The translations under genes were made by a program, and so were the position numbers. Of a stretch of 64,000 bases of DNA, positions 39,061 through 51,524 are shown piece by piece. The stretch lies in contig CM076154.1 in the NCBI GenBank assembly GCA_038025085.1, positions 32,976,501-33,040,500 of the forward strand, in the 5' to 3' direction. This stretch comes from Tetragonia tetragonoides (Eukaryota; Streptophyta; Magnoliopsida; Caryophyllales; Aizoaceae). Every line of letters starts with the position of its first letter. Position 1 is the first letter of the stretch. A model generated the notes under the pieces. The model searched no databases, had not been told where the DNA came from, and saw only the letters and a program-made list of their open reading frames with translations.

Positions 39061-40517
39061 AGCTCATCACAAGGGGAAAGTATCCTCAATTGCTACTAGC
39101 TGTATTCTCTATTCAGTCTTAGTAGCACGATAAGTGTTGATTTGTATGAGCCAATTTATCTGAAATGATGCCATAAAGTATGGATAGGAGCACAACATTC
39201 TTATAATGAACAACATCGCTGAAGGACTTTGGATAACGAATCTGAAATTGAACTCTCTTGTTTGTTTGATTAGGGCGTCTGCATCAGATCAGGTGGAAGA
39301 AACATCATCTGAGCTTCAAATGGAGAAATCTCAATCTATAGAAATGAAAACAGAATCATGTATCTGTATGAATGAACAAGAGCAAAACCTGGCAGGTGAA
39401 TACAACCGTTGACTCCTTGGCTTAATTTTTATGATTTATGCGTTTATTTGATTGCGAATGTTTTCTTTTGGAGGCAAGACATGCAGGCTTAGGGTCTTTC
39501 TATATATGCCATAATGTCCATTACTAATTTACTAGTTAGGGACAAAGATTTTACTTCTAAACTGGAATAATAGTTTTGTATTACAATAGGCAAATTCTCT
39601 CTTGAGCTTGAAACTCAGCAACAGAGTTCACACATTACTTCATCTACTCCATCATCTGTGCTTCCGTTTCCTGCCAAGGGTTGGACTACATCCACACCTC
39701 ATCAGGATCAAGTTCCTGAAGAAGGTAATCATTCCTACGTATGAATTACGTATCTGGAGCCACAAGTTTCTAGTTTTGCGCTTTAAAAAAGGCTCCTTCC
39801 GCATTGTTCTTAGGTCTGCCAGCAGAGACCCCAGGAGAGACATGCAATGACGCCATTTCTAGGGCTCCCATTACTGTACTAATTCAGGTAACAAATCAGG
39901 GATTCCTTGAGCAGCTGACTTTCTCACTTGCTCCCTTCGAAACTGACATACTTGAATGTTTTCTATACTTTTCTTTTTTTCCTTTTCCATTTTATTTTCA
40001 GGCCTCTGAAAGCAATGCAAGAGTGAAATTTGAATCAGTAAATATTAGCTCTGATCTAGTTCCAACCTTGGAGAAGATTTGGGGGAAGCATGGCAACATA
40101 ATTGGAGGGAGTGCAGTGCGTAATGGTGACACAATAGCCAGGGCCTTAGAATCGGTAGCTATGGTGGTACAGATTCTCCAGAGCAGTTCAGGAAGGTCTT
40201 TGGAAAAATGGCAAGTAGACTATCTGAGCTCCGCATTGTTTGACCTGCAGTTTATGCGTTTTAGTGTAGATTGGCTTGTGCCGTTTATCCAAAAGGCATT
40301 GGCAGTTCACAGAAGCAGGCATTTCTTGGATTCTTTAACGGAGATCGACAAGACTAAAACTCGAGCTGAAGAAAGGAAAATGAAGTTACTTGATGAATTG
40401 GCGAAAGTTGAGGACTTGGTAAAGGGACTAGAGGAGAAGAGGAGCCTTGTGTCTCAGAAAATTCCTATTGTAGGGTCAGTAGATCTTGATCAATGTTTAG
40501 GAGAGGGACTATGTTAA

Positions 40518-43050
40518 CATCTATGCTGACATAATTTATCTACTGAACGGATTGGTCAAATGAGTATGGTGGCTACTGGGGGGTATTTTGATCTATGTAA
40601 AAAACTATTGAAACTTCTTTGAGAAATCTTAAACTTTTCCAGAAGTAGAATTATTGTCTTAGTAATCGATGTATTTGCATCAGTAAGTGATGGGACTTGA
40701 TTTCTGGAGTGACAGAAATTTTGCCATGTTGATGGCAGTTCCTAGTCCAAACTGCGTGTTACTTTGATATACCTTTTGGAGTTAACAGAAAATGTCAATA
40801 TATGTGCATGAACAATTCCCTGTACCCATTCGTACTTGGTTCAAAAATTGTACTTCTGCTGCCTGGGAGTATTGGTCGTCTATCATGCATAACACTAAAA
40901 ACAAGCACGGAATTTTGGTGAGTTGACCACTCCCCCCTCCCCTTCTGATTGGATCCGGTTGGACACGGATGGTTCTAGACTTGGCACTTGGCAGCGATAA
41001 GTTGGCAGGTTTGGTGGAGTTCACAGAAATTCAAATGCTCAGTGAAATATACTCCTAACAGAGATTTGGGCCAGGAAACAAGGGTTGTTGATTGCTGTGG
41101 AGAAACAGGGAGAAAAGTTCCGGTAACATACTAGCCTTGATACAGTCATACAGGTAAAGTTCTGCCCTTCAAACGATTAAGAACTACCACCCTAAAAGTA
41201 TGGGTTTTTCAGGTAAAGCCTTTTATTTCCTTCAGAAATTCACCCATATGTAAACTTCCTAAATTTAGAGCCTTTTCTTGTGAAAAAATTCTTCAGGAAC
41301 AAACAACATTCAGAACATTGGATGATAAACATACTTAAAAGGATTATGCACTGAGAGAAGCATGTGAATGAATTACATAAGAAAATTTGATCATAATTCT
41401 TGGCATGTGCACGGACCTGATCTGACAAACAAATCGAAGAGAGTAAACTAAGCAGGCTTTCTGATCAAACACCAAGAGCTAGGCACATGATTTCTGTCAT
41501 AAAATGGTTCAATCTGTTGATGACGCTTGCACATGCTCATTTTTTGTGGGTAATAGCAAGCTGATCAGTGATACTATGACAGTAACCTCCCTCGTGTATA
41601 ACTTTTATGGTCATAAGTCATAACCAGCTCATAGTATATGACCCAATCTGGCTGACTCCAAAACAATGCACTGATTCAGAAGAATGGTTCCATAATATAG
41701 CTTGATTCAAAGAAGAAAAATATTTCATTGCTTTGAAATCTCACTGATCTAGGCTAGCCACTCATGCGCGCCACTCCTGCCTGTCAACTGTATTCACATG
41801 TTTCAGACCAAATACTTACATAGGTGAGACTGTCTAATATATTCCTCGGAATTTTAATTTTCTCTAAAGGATCAAATACCGTCATTGGTCATATATATAT
41901 TGCAGAAAAAATGGAGAAAAACAGGCTCTGCTTATCCAATTTGACCTTCCACATATTTACATACTATACAACCAAGCATGAGTTATAGATTCTTAACCAT
42001 CATATAGCAACCAGAACATAGTTCATCGCGAAAGCTGATCCAACTAAGCTTTGCATCAGCTGCCTAAACTTTTAAACTTACTATCTAGTATGTAGTATGT
42101 AGCGGTAAACACTTCCACAAAACACCTAAGGTTGCTATTTTCAATATCAATGGTGGAAAAGTGTACAGGTTGGGAGATAGGATGGAGAATTGGACATTGT
42201 TCGTTATCTATCGGTTATAGAGATCAGTAACAATGCTAATGTGTACTGATAGCAACCAGATGTGGCAGGTCGCAAAAACAGTCCTCGAGCAGGTGCAACT
42301 TGTGCAAGGTCTCAATAAAGAAAAGCACAGAATCGGAACAGGTTTGTGATGCAGGTGGAAATCTGATGAGTTTCAACAAAGCAGTATTGTTTCTTCTTAT
42401 ACTCTGCACATGACTACATGAGCAAGACTACCTTAAACTTGTAGCTTTTACTTTACAGAGATCATGAGTCCTGAGAGATTGATTGGCAGCGATGAGCGAT
42501 CAAGTATTTATAATGCCTGGTTGAAGGAAATTCAACTTTAGGGTAGTAGATAACAAACCTGCTGTCATTGTATAAAACTACCTATCTCACAATAGTGTTT
42601 CGCCATTACCTGGTGCGTAAACCACACTTTGGTATGGCTCGTCAAGTCGGCACCTAACAGCAAGTGAAGATTCTGTAACATAACAAGCAGTGCACGATAC
42701 AAACTCAGTGTCTATTTAATGAGAAAACACACAGATTACAGGCAACAAAATTATACAAATAGTCTATAATGTAGATGTATCATAACTTATATGAGTTGTC
42801 CTTGTATGGACTTACATTAATTTGAGATATGATTGCTTCGAAACCACACGCAACCTCTGTTTCCTGTCAACCGCGCGTGTTGACATGTTCAGACCAGATT
42901 CTCTACAGAATGGAACTGTCTAGTGCTTCGTTAAAATTCTACTGTAAAGCATCAAATACTCTATTATTTTAGACGTTACACAAAAAAATGAGAACAAAGG
43001 CTTTAGTTATCCAATATGACTTTCCATGGGTTGTAATATTTACAAACCAA
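40518..43050. other. Spacer with a local direct duplication
   Basis: No gene seen. A block at about 41750-41960 is repeated at about 42840-43030; both contain CTGTCAAC, CATGTTTCAGACCA-like and GACTGTCTA words and both lead into a TTATCCAATNTGAC stretch. 42120-42700 holds no recognisable feature. Confidence 0.5.
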
Positions 43051-43054
43051 GCAG

Positions 43055-43165
43055 GAGAGTTCAGACCGGAACTCCTCGAAGCATTAAGCAATCCCCGTTC
43101 ACCTGAAATCGATCCCGGATACTTTCTGTTCAACTCTTTGTTCATTCCGCTGTGTTTGGAGGTTA
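43055..43165 (+). pseudogene. F-box N-terminal fragment
   Basis: Repeats about 110 bp of the start of gene B (GGAACTCCTCGAAGCA to CATTCCGCTGTGT, coding for part of the F-box). It then diverges (TTTGGAGG). There is no propeller behind it. A 380-bp-spaced direct duplicate of the gene B start. Confidence 0.75.
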
Positions 43166-43424
43166 GGAAGTGAGTATACATTGAGGGGAATTATTAGACA
43201 ACTCCAATTTTTCTTTTTCTTTTTTGGTATTTTCTTTTATCCATTGCTTAAGTTGAGTTCTAATCAAATTCCGTCGGTATTCTTTGAGTTGTTAAAGAAC
43301 TCTACCTCACCTTAAATGATTATAATTGTATTGAACGCAAATAAGTTTCATGTAATCTTAACGAGTAAATATGTATCACCTATTGACTTATCTCTCATTG
43401 TAAAACAAGTGAGAGATCAGAAAG

Positions 43425-46322
43425 ATGAGTACTAGTGATCTTCATAATGTTTCATGGTCGGACCTCCCACCGGCACTCCTCGAAGCAATCGCCAGTCACC
43501 TGAAATCGAACCCGGATACTTTCTGTTCAACTCTTTGTTCATTCCGCTGTGTCTGCAAACAATGGCGATCCTCCATTCCCCCTCCACTCACTCTCCATCC
43601 TTTCTTACCTCACACAATAATCCCCTTCACTTCTCATCCCCCTCCCTTCCTCTACTATCACACTCCCTTCGTCGTCGTCTCCACTGATGTTTATCTTCTC
43701 CGTCCACCACCTCATCACCCTTCTTCCACCCCTTGGTTGGTCGCAGTCGAACAATCGAATCCCGGAAAGGTACGCCTGTTTCACCCCCTCACTAGCCTTC
43801 CCATCATAGCAACTCTCCCCAAATATTATAATTTCCCAAAACTTTTCCCTAGATTGTGTCCCCTTGAGATTATTAGCAAAGGCTTTAACTTGAGGTTCAA
43901 ACATGGTGGCCCCATGCTAAAGACAGAGCAACGACGAATTTTGTGCCAACAAAGTGCTTTTGTGGCCAAACCCTTATGAAAATAAGTCCCTAGACATTAA
44001 GCAATCCACGATCGTGGTGTTGCATAGTAAAGGGGAATTGGCGTGCTTACGTCTGAAGGGTGATTATGAATCTGACTGCTGGATCAGAATTAATCGGTTT
44101 GAATTTGATGATATAGTCATTTGGAAGGGCAAGGTTATGGCTGTTGATAATCCTGGGGGACTTTATGAGATTGAATATAAAAGCTTGAAAGTTGCTATGG
44201 TAGTTGCTTTTTTTCCTACATTGTTGAACACCTTTACTATGAGGAGGAAGCGTTTGTTATCAAACAACGATGAATTGTACGTGGTTGCGAGGAGTAATCA
44301 CGTGCCCATGATCCTGATTGAATTCAATGTCTACAAGCTTGACACCAAATTCCGTAAATGGGATTTGGTTACGAGTTTGGGGGATAGGGTTTTGTTCGTG
44401 ACTTTTGATACTTGTTTCTTTGTTCCAGCTCGGGTTCTACCTTACTTTCAAGGGAATTGCATTGTTTTCCAGAAGAATTGCTTTGAATTCTACTCTGGAC
44501 CGAACTACTTAGATGAATCCTTGTTCGGAATGGCTGATCGACACAATATTCAAGTTGGAGTGAATGGACTTTTGTACAGAAGTGCTAAGGGTAGGGAGTA
44601 TTTTGCAGTCGGTGTGTTTAAATATGGGCACAGTCATAGCTTCGAGCTTATTTCGGATTTCCCTGAATTTTCAGATGCCTTATGGCCTCCTCCACAATGG
44701 ATTTGGGAAGATATGTCCACAACTCACAAGTTGTGAACCTTTTGACATTTTACTGAATATTGATTACCTGCTTGTCGAAATTTTCTTGTTTTGTTGATTG
44801 AGTGTTTTGCTGATGGAAGTGATAGGTTACGTTCTCATTACCTTACAACTTATACATTTGGATGTAATTTGAGAGCTCTAAGGGCCTTAGGACTACAATT
44901 TTGCTATTCAGTAATAAAGAGTGTTTACGGCATCTGTAGTATCAAAGCACCTGCCAAGCTATGGCACCTAATTTGTGCATATAACAAGTTGCCTCCTCTT
45001 AGAATGAAGCTTCAGCTTTTCCTGAAGCTTCCAAGTTGATCGATATCAGGAAATTAAGCACGCCTTCTAGGAAGGGTTTCAATCGCCTAGTGAGGGAAAC
45101 TACAGCGCAACTTCTTAGCAGCTTTCATCATGAAATAAAAGAAGTGATAGAATAATCATTCACACAGTCTCAACTTAGCTCTTCATTTTGTGATTTCGTT
45201 GCACTCGGACACGGACCTGAAACTTGAATTGCGTCACTAGTGCAGCAAGTAGCTCTTTTCCCCTGGAAAACAGTTTGTGTTTCCCTGCGTTATAACCAGA
45301 TAGCATATTCCAAACTCCAAACTCCAAACTCCAAAGCACATCTTCAGGCATTTGCTTTCGCTGCTTTCCCTTTAGAGTTGCTAATAACTCAGGTTCACTC
45401 GGTTGCCAATCAAGTATGGTTCGATGCCATTGTAACCAGCCTAGTACCACTCCCCATACATGTATACCTCTATCGAGAAATCAAATTCAAAATAAATGAT
45501 CGATGAAATGATCATCGATGATGGCAAGAGCATAATAGACAGACCTGATCACGTTATTGTATCGCCCATGAATGCAGAAACATGCTTTGTTCTCATCTTT
45601 CTCAGTTATGCCAGCAACAAAATGAAGAAGACAGTAGGTTAGCAGAGTTGGAGCCCTTAAATTTCTCCAGGGTACATTGCCAACCTGCCCTCTCAAGATA
45701 AATTTATACTGATTTAAATTTTGTCATGAATCACAAATCACAACATTAATCACTCCATTCTCCTTTCTTGTTAATGTCTTTTCTCGTATGAACATTAATT
45801 ACCTTAGGACCATTGGAACTTTTCTTGTTCGTTAACTTCAGGGCCCCTGGGACTAGTCGGACAAAGCCATCAGAAAGTAAAAGTAGTGCATTTAGCAAGC
45901 AAATTCAAGAATAATACAGATTATCGAGAGAGATGAAATTAAGGAACTTGAATTGTCAATATTTTGTGACTGTTTTGTCTATCATGGAGCTCTAATTCAG
46001 CTCAACAGATAGAACATTACTCCAGCTTATTTGATGCTGTGCAGTCACTTTAATTGATCGCTTGCTGCTTCTCTTTTTTTTTTTTTTTTTTGCCGGATTC
46101 ACTTGCTTGTTATAGTAACTACTATTACAAACATATAAGTTATTGTTTCATAGAAGTCACCATTTGATATACTTCTTTACTGGTATCTGATTTGAAGTTT
46201 CTGCTTTGACAGTAGAATTCGTCACAATTTGATGAAATCTCTCGTGTGTTTAGGGAATCTTCAGAGCAGGTGGAAGAAACGCCATCTAAACATGAGAAGG
46301 ATATTCCATGTCCGAAGAAATA
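43425..46322 (+). pseudogene. F-box/KIB-propeller gene B, frameshifted and 3'-truncated
   Basis: Exon 1 (43425-44736) encodes an F-box (DLPPALLEAIASHL ... FRCVCKQWRSS) and a KIB1-4 beta-propeller (WLVAVEQSNPGKV ... DDIVIWKG ... WPPPQWIWE). A one-base indel between about 43900 and 43965 breaks the frame ahead of the VLLWPNPY block. At the end, 4 bp corresponding to TAAG of the donor are missing, so the frame ends HKL and stop and splicing is lost. A remnant of exon 2 remains at 46252-46322 (GAGCAGGTGGAAGAAACG); the PEARLI-4-like exons are absent. An insert (KGREYFAVGVF region) lengthens the propeller relative to A and C. Confidence 0.85.
44740..46250. other. Remnant intron and spacer of gene B
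   Basis: Scattered intron homology to genes A and C near 44760-44830 and 45900-46240 (GAGAGATGAAATTAAGG). 45170-45700 has open frames on both strands without recognised motifs. A 19-base T run lies at 46074-46092. Confidence 0.4.
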
Positions 46323-46485
46323 AAGATTCACAAAAACTCATATGAGACGTGATATAACAATGTGATACCTAAATCTGTGACCTGTTTATGTTTACTTTAA
46401 TTTGTTATGTTCTGTTTTTGAGGGGAAGACAGGCAGGCTTATTGTCTGTCTACATGTCATTATGTCAGCTAGCAGGAGAGAATTC

Positions 46486-47420
46486 CTCTTTATTTTAATC
46501 AGGAGAAACTTTATTGAATGAGATCGAAAATTACAGGAATTCCATACAAAGCTCTCCATACGTACTCTCATTCAATTATCAGGCATCTAAAAACCCCTCA
46601 CCTTCTAGGAATTTAGCAAGGATTGAGAAGCTAGATCGCTTCCTTTACTAGAGATAGGTACACAAAAGCAGATTTAGGATGAAAAAACCCATAAAACATT
46701 AAAGTTTTTGCCATTACACAACAAACTAAGACAAAAGTCCTAGGTCCACGCCAAAAATTCTCCACTCCTTTCTAGACCTTGCTTTGCCAAATGGTCTGCT
46801 ATTTGTATTGATGCTTCTTGGCTTGTGGTTGATCATAATTTGAGGCCACCACCCTTTGATTGCTCTGATAAAGTTCAACGCAGATCACACTCCTAATGGA
46901 CGTCCTTGGGTGGATTGCTCCAGAACAAAAAGTTTTCCGAATCTGACTCGATGATGATAGAGATTCACAATTAAACATCATAAACTGTTTTGCCTATTCA
47001 TAGGCAAATCCTCTTTGGATCTTTTGCAACTGACCACCCTGAATATGTGGCTGGAAGCCTGGAGCACTACATGAGCTGCAATGCCACTAGCATCCTGTCC
47101 AAATGCAAAAGTCTGTTTTGTGCTACAAGATCACATTCCCAAAGACTTCAACACAATTGATTCTTCTGCATGAGTAATAAGGGCCTCATAACTGAAATCG
47201 TATCTGTTTTGTGCCACATTCTTGTTATTGCTTAGAGGGCATGCTGGTGCAATGCACAATCCGTCAATATCTCAAGCTCCTCTTTTCACAAAAGGGATCT
47301 TCATTACATGTTAGAAGCTTCCTTGAGGAGCTCTTAGAATGAGATCTTTCAAGTCCAGCAACCTCTTCACCAGAAACTGAACAGAAGCAAACTAAAGTAT
47401 TATAAGTTTCATCATGTAGT
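46486..47420 (-). pseudogene. LINE RNase H remnant
   Basis: On the minus strand, pieces of an RNase H domain can be read in shifting frames (ESDSENFLFW; then QIADHLAKQGLER at about 46760-46800). The right-hand part (46980-47420) is too decayed to frame. The 3' end near 46486 has a TTTATTTTAATCAGG tail typical of the plant LINE ends seen elsewhere in the window. Confidence 0.5.
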
Positions 47421-47936
47421 GAGAGAAGTCAGCCCTGATATAGGTAGGAAAAATGTGAATTTTGTTACGTCGGGTTAGCAGTCCTCTTAAGGATCTCAGA
47501 ACATTATTATAGTTGATTACAATACTTCACAATTGAGTTCCACAGTCATGGACAGATGTATCAACTCGATAACACTGCAAAAGTCTGTAGCCAGCAACGA
47601 GGTAGAGGTACAATGTAACTTGTGATACAGTACCCCTTAGGACAGCAAAGACAATTTTGAAGGCCTGTACAAATTCGAAAGAAAGAATGGAACATAGGCA
47701 AGATTTTAGCTATTGACTCTGGTTAAGCTCCAAACTTAGATAACCACCACACAATAAACAAATATTCAAAATAAAAAGCTGATACTTGCATACCAAAGGC
47801 CTTGCATATAAAAGGCAAATGATTCAAAAAACCAAGTTACAAATCTTATCCAACGAAACAATTGAGGAGTAAATATTTTGTTGCAAATTTCAGTAGAGAA
47901 CTTTCAGCCATATTTTAAGAATTAGGATACCACTAT
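47421..47936. other. Spacer, no recognised feature
   Basis: AT-rich; no gene, repeat or motif identified. Confidence 0.4.
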
Positions 47937-49336
47937 TTTTTTTCTGCATAGCAAATATTAAGATTTTATTAATAGGCAACTAGTTGCCAAAAAACTACAA
48001 CAAATATCAAGGCCCTTAAAACCCTACTGTATACCTACTTTAAAATGATTATAAGATGGAAGACCAATGTCGTGCTCTAGACAGAGTAAAAACCCAGGCA
48101 ACGCAAATTGCATAAAAGTAGACGAAATATATCTCTTGTTGTAAATCCAAACCCACTCACGAAAGGAATATGCCTTCTGTTTAAACTCCACAGCTACTAA
48201 CAATTACTGATATCCCAATAATTAATCCTCCAGAAGCACCAAAAGATGGGCCGTAATCCCAGTCACAACACATTGCAACCAGAATTTATGAACAAAAAAG
48301 GAGTCAACAAATTTAATTTCTCTTTGTTAGAATGAATCACAGAGTTGCACACACTTGGCCAGCAATACCCTTGCATACCTTTCATTTAGCACAACAGTCC
48401 TCCAACCCCCAGGTAGTCCAAGACAAGATTGTGAACTTCATATTAACCTAGGTCAACCCCCACCCCTCCCCCACCCTGGAAGTTGACACCCAATCTGCTC
48501 CTCTTGGATAATAGCTTGCAGACCTTAATGAATTTGCTCTTCATCCCCTGTATATCCCATGCCTATAGCTTTGCCATAAGCCCATTTCTAGAGGCATGTG
48601 CTTAAATCAAATCACCTTAATCATCATTGTCATCAACAATCATATGATCACCATTACCATTACTAGCAGTTACAGAAAGTATCACAGAGTGTTTGTGAAA
48701 GGTTTGTCGGTTTGTCCCCTAAGCCAAGATGAGCAGTAGCCAAAGGAACCCCCATGTAAGACAGGTAGAGAGCTAATTCCACATATTCATTCTCCTCGTA
48801 ACAAGCTTATAACTTTTATCAAGGCTAGATATAGAATATGCCTTGTCTCCAAAATGGTTCTCCTTATCTCCTGCTTTACAGCCATCAAAATAAGCAAATG
48901 AATTCTGGATTGGAGCATTATGTTATCCTGTGTACCGAGAAGGTCGACAGACCTACACTCAACTACATCCTTACTTGCTTGCGTAGAAGTGGAAGGACCA
49001 CTCCCTCCAACATCAGTAGGGAGAAGTACTGAAAGAGAGTTACTATTAGGTTCTTCTAGGTGAGAATAGCACGAGTACAAAGAAATTTTTTTAGAATGTT
49101 CGAGTTCTTTAGGAATGGTGTGACCATGTTAGTTGATTTGGTATGGGATAGAGTTACTTACCTAGCGTCGTTATGGGCTAGAGCTACAGGGGCATCTAGG
49201 AGCTATTCTATTACTCAGATCCAGCGTAACTGGGCTGAACTAATTTGTAACTAGACTCTTTTTGGAGGACCACTTGACCTCCTTTGCTGTACTTTTGTTA
49301 CATGATTAATACATACTTTCTCTTATCTAAAAAAAG
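47937..49336. mobile_element. Two LINE 3' fragments in opposite orientation
   Basis: The left edge is an 8-base T run followed by sequence resembling a LINE 3' end on the minus strand (TTATTAATAGGCAACTAG). The right part (about 49060-49336) is a plus-strand LINE end: a terminal frame with LVDLVWDRVTYLASLW and a stop at 49252-49254, then a 3' leader and AAAAAAA at 49330-49336. Both sides show GGATAC, but this is too short to claim a target duplication. The centre (48100-49050) has no clear coding sequence. Confidence 0.45.
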
Positions 49337-50216
49337 GATACTAGTTTAGGAAATAGTTTACATTATTTCCTTTGTTGTTAAGGTACTGTTTCCTTTAAAT
49401 TCTCTTCCCTCATTGCCTGCCATCTCTGTTTTCTCTTTCATTCCTCGTTTCCTAACTTCCCTCTTCTTCTCCTATCCCTCTAAGTCTCCTACCCTTCCCG
49501 ATGCTCCACATTATTGCAGATTATCATTTCAATAAGCTCTCATGCGACACATTGCACATTGCACACCGTAAATGCATAAGAGACTAGCCTGAACAGAAAT
49601 AATAGCAATATGACCTGAAAACATCAATTTAACAAATGCATCAGTTTTTCGCTCATCAAAAGAACAAATGCATCAGTTACAAGGTCTTATTCAGTCCCTT
49701 TCATTTATAACAACCTGCCACTTCTTGACCCTTCAAATTCCCCCAGTCTCAACAGCAAGTGATAAGTCAACTCCCACATTAGAGAAATCAAGGGCTTGCT
49801 TCCAACTTCCAACTTCCAAGTTCCACATTCCAATATCACTCTTCCTTATTTTCAAGTATAATAATTAAGAATTTAGAAACAAATATAAAACTATAAGAAA
49901 ATAAATTCTAAACCAAAAGTATTATGATAATCAGTCAACCTCTAAGGGACATGAATCACTTCTCTAAATTTACTGACAGAGTTTTTGCGACTCAAATCCA
50001 TCGGCCTTTTTACAAAACACAATCTATGTCACCATTCAATGCTAACTAATCACAACAACAACAACCAAAAAATAGGGTGTCATAAGAAATTTTATATAAT
50101 ACCTGTTTTTCTTAGCTCGCTTTGATCTGAATCATGTTTCTTTGATTCTCCAAATGCAATATCAGCCGGTTCATTCTCTATCTCAGTCTCCTGATCATGA
50201 GCAACATAATCTCCCA
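49337..50216. other. Spacer downstream of the FBA-type F-box pseudogene
   Basis: CT-rich stretch at 49380-49500, AT-rich afterwards. On the minus strand 50203-50100 is open in another frame (MGDYVAHDQETEIENEPAD) and ends at a GTATTA donor, so a further exon of the F-box pseudogene is possible. Confidence 0.35.
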
Positions 50217-51524
50217 TCACAAATTAACATCTTCATCCGATGATCTAACATCTTCATCCGAATCCAATGATCTCAATTGTTTCCAATAGGAGTTACAATT
50301 ATACTTATTATCGAACAAAATTTTGCTTGAAGGGGCAAATTCTTCATTCTTCAACTTCTGATTGCCACTCAATTTGTCCAGCAACACCAAGCTTTCTGTA
50401 TGACTAAAGGTACGCCCACTAAACCCAACCCTATGACCAGCAACTACATTATTTGTAGAGGATGAATTTTCCTCATCAATAGCCATCAATAATCCTGAAA
50501 TTGTATGGATAAGACTTTTGCCTTCCCATTTGGCACATAACAAATTCTGGCAAGATGGATCAACCATTTTAATCCTGTATAAAACAATCCAGGATTGCTC
50601 AAAACCATGGCCCGTCATCTCCTAAACAACACAATTGGATGCATTGTCCATCAAATGGAGCATGGCCAACCTGCCGTTGATTACAGCCAGGTGAAACTGC
50701 AAATTGACAGCCTCACCAAAACCAGGTGGCATTCCCAACTCCATGAACACCTCCTCACGCACATCAAAAGTCAGAACGGTGGCAAGTTCATCAGCATCCT
50801 CAAAGTAATCATCCATGGATACATCAGAATACATCATCCAGTACATAATTCAGTTAACAAAACATTCACTCCTAAAGTAACGATAAACACCAAAATCCAG
50901 TGGAGTATCAACTTGCTTCCATGTACCAGCATTGACGGAGTAAAGCCAAGGACAAGGGAAGCAACAATCCGCATAGAGTGTAACCACCTTGTAGTCATCC
51001 GTCAAAGAATCAAACCCAAAACAAACACTGACTCCATCGTAGTCACCCGTAATAGGCCCTGGATCAAGGTATAGGTGTTTATTAATCCCAGGATTCCACA
51101 GGCACAAAGTTGGGTACCGCCCGTACCGGGTATCATATAAGCATACAACGCCATTGCCTGCCACTGAGTTGAATTGCAACCCGGTGGGGTGGGGAGTGCG
51201 ATATGCCAACTCCTGGCCATAGCGACAGATAGAGTGGAGGAAATTTGATTCTATGTACCCGGGTTCGGAAAAGAACAAATAGGGGTGGATGTGCTGCTGA
51301 CTGTGGTGAAGGTGAGTGGAGATGAAATTAGGGTTTGTGATGAGAGAGTGCCACGATTTTGAGACGCATAGGAATTTGATTAGGGTTTTTGGAGGTAGCC
51401 GTTTTAGGATTAATATCAGGATTTCATCTGGCAAATATATATCATTCGCAGTTGTTGTAATTTTGGTTTGTGAGGCAGCGAGAAAAGGAGAGCAATTGCA
51501 ACCAAACAAACAATTGCCCATCAC
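50217..51524 (-). pseudogene. FBA-type F-box pseudogene with two nonsense codons
   Basis: One continuous frame of 436 codons, the usual length of plant F-box/FBA proteins. F-box at about residues 30-72 (YLPDEILILILKRLPPKTLIKFLCVSKSWHSLI). FBA region follows (GNGVVCLYD, LWNPGI, FGFDSLTDDYKVV, TWKQVD, LAVINGRLAML, MTGHGFEQSW). Acidic tail SLDSDEDVRSSDEDVNL. Breaks: TGA at 50850-50852 and TAG at 50622-50624 (where Trp is usual). No indels are evident, so loss is recent or the two stops are tolerated. Not related to the KIB-type F-box cluster around it. Confidence 0.85.

Larger units (their letters stand above)
35365..40517 (+). pseudogene. F-box/KIB-propeller/PEARLI-4-like gene A, single frameshift
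   Basis: Exons: 35365-36621, 39274-39395, 39590-39724, 39814-39887, 40002-40517. Domains: F-box (LPPELLESIADRL ... FRCVCKRWRSS), KIB1-4/DUF295 beta-propeller (WLVAVEQSNPGKV ... DDIVIRKG ... PSLGDRVLFVS ... WPPPQWIWE), an acidic/Gln-rich linker and a helical C-terminus (DLVPTLEKIWGKHGNIIGG). F-box proteins bind SKP1 and present substrates to SCF ubiquitin ligases. One extra T near 35846 (AAGGTTGCC) shifts the frame after codon 160. Everything else is open, and exon lengths 3, 4 and 5 (135, 74, 516) equal those of gene C. The unspliced frame stops at the donor (TAT GAG TAA). A sequencing error or very recent death cannot be told apart here. Confidence 0.85.

Noticed and set aside
45175..45700. 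Open frames on both strands in the gene B spacer
   Set aside because: No motifs, no splice context, no similarity among neighbours.
47923..49350. Single composite transposon flanked by GGATAC
   Set aside because: The shared word is only 6 bp and the two LINE ends face opposite ways; chance cannot be excluded.
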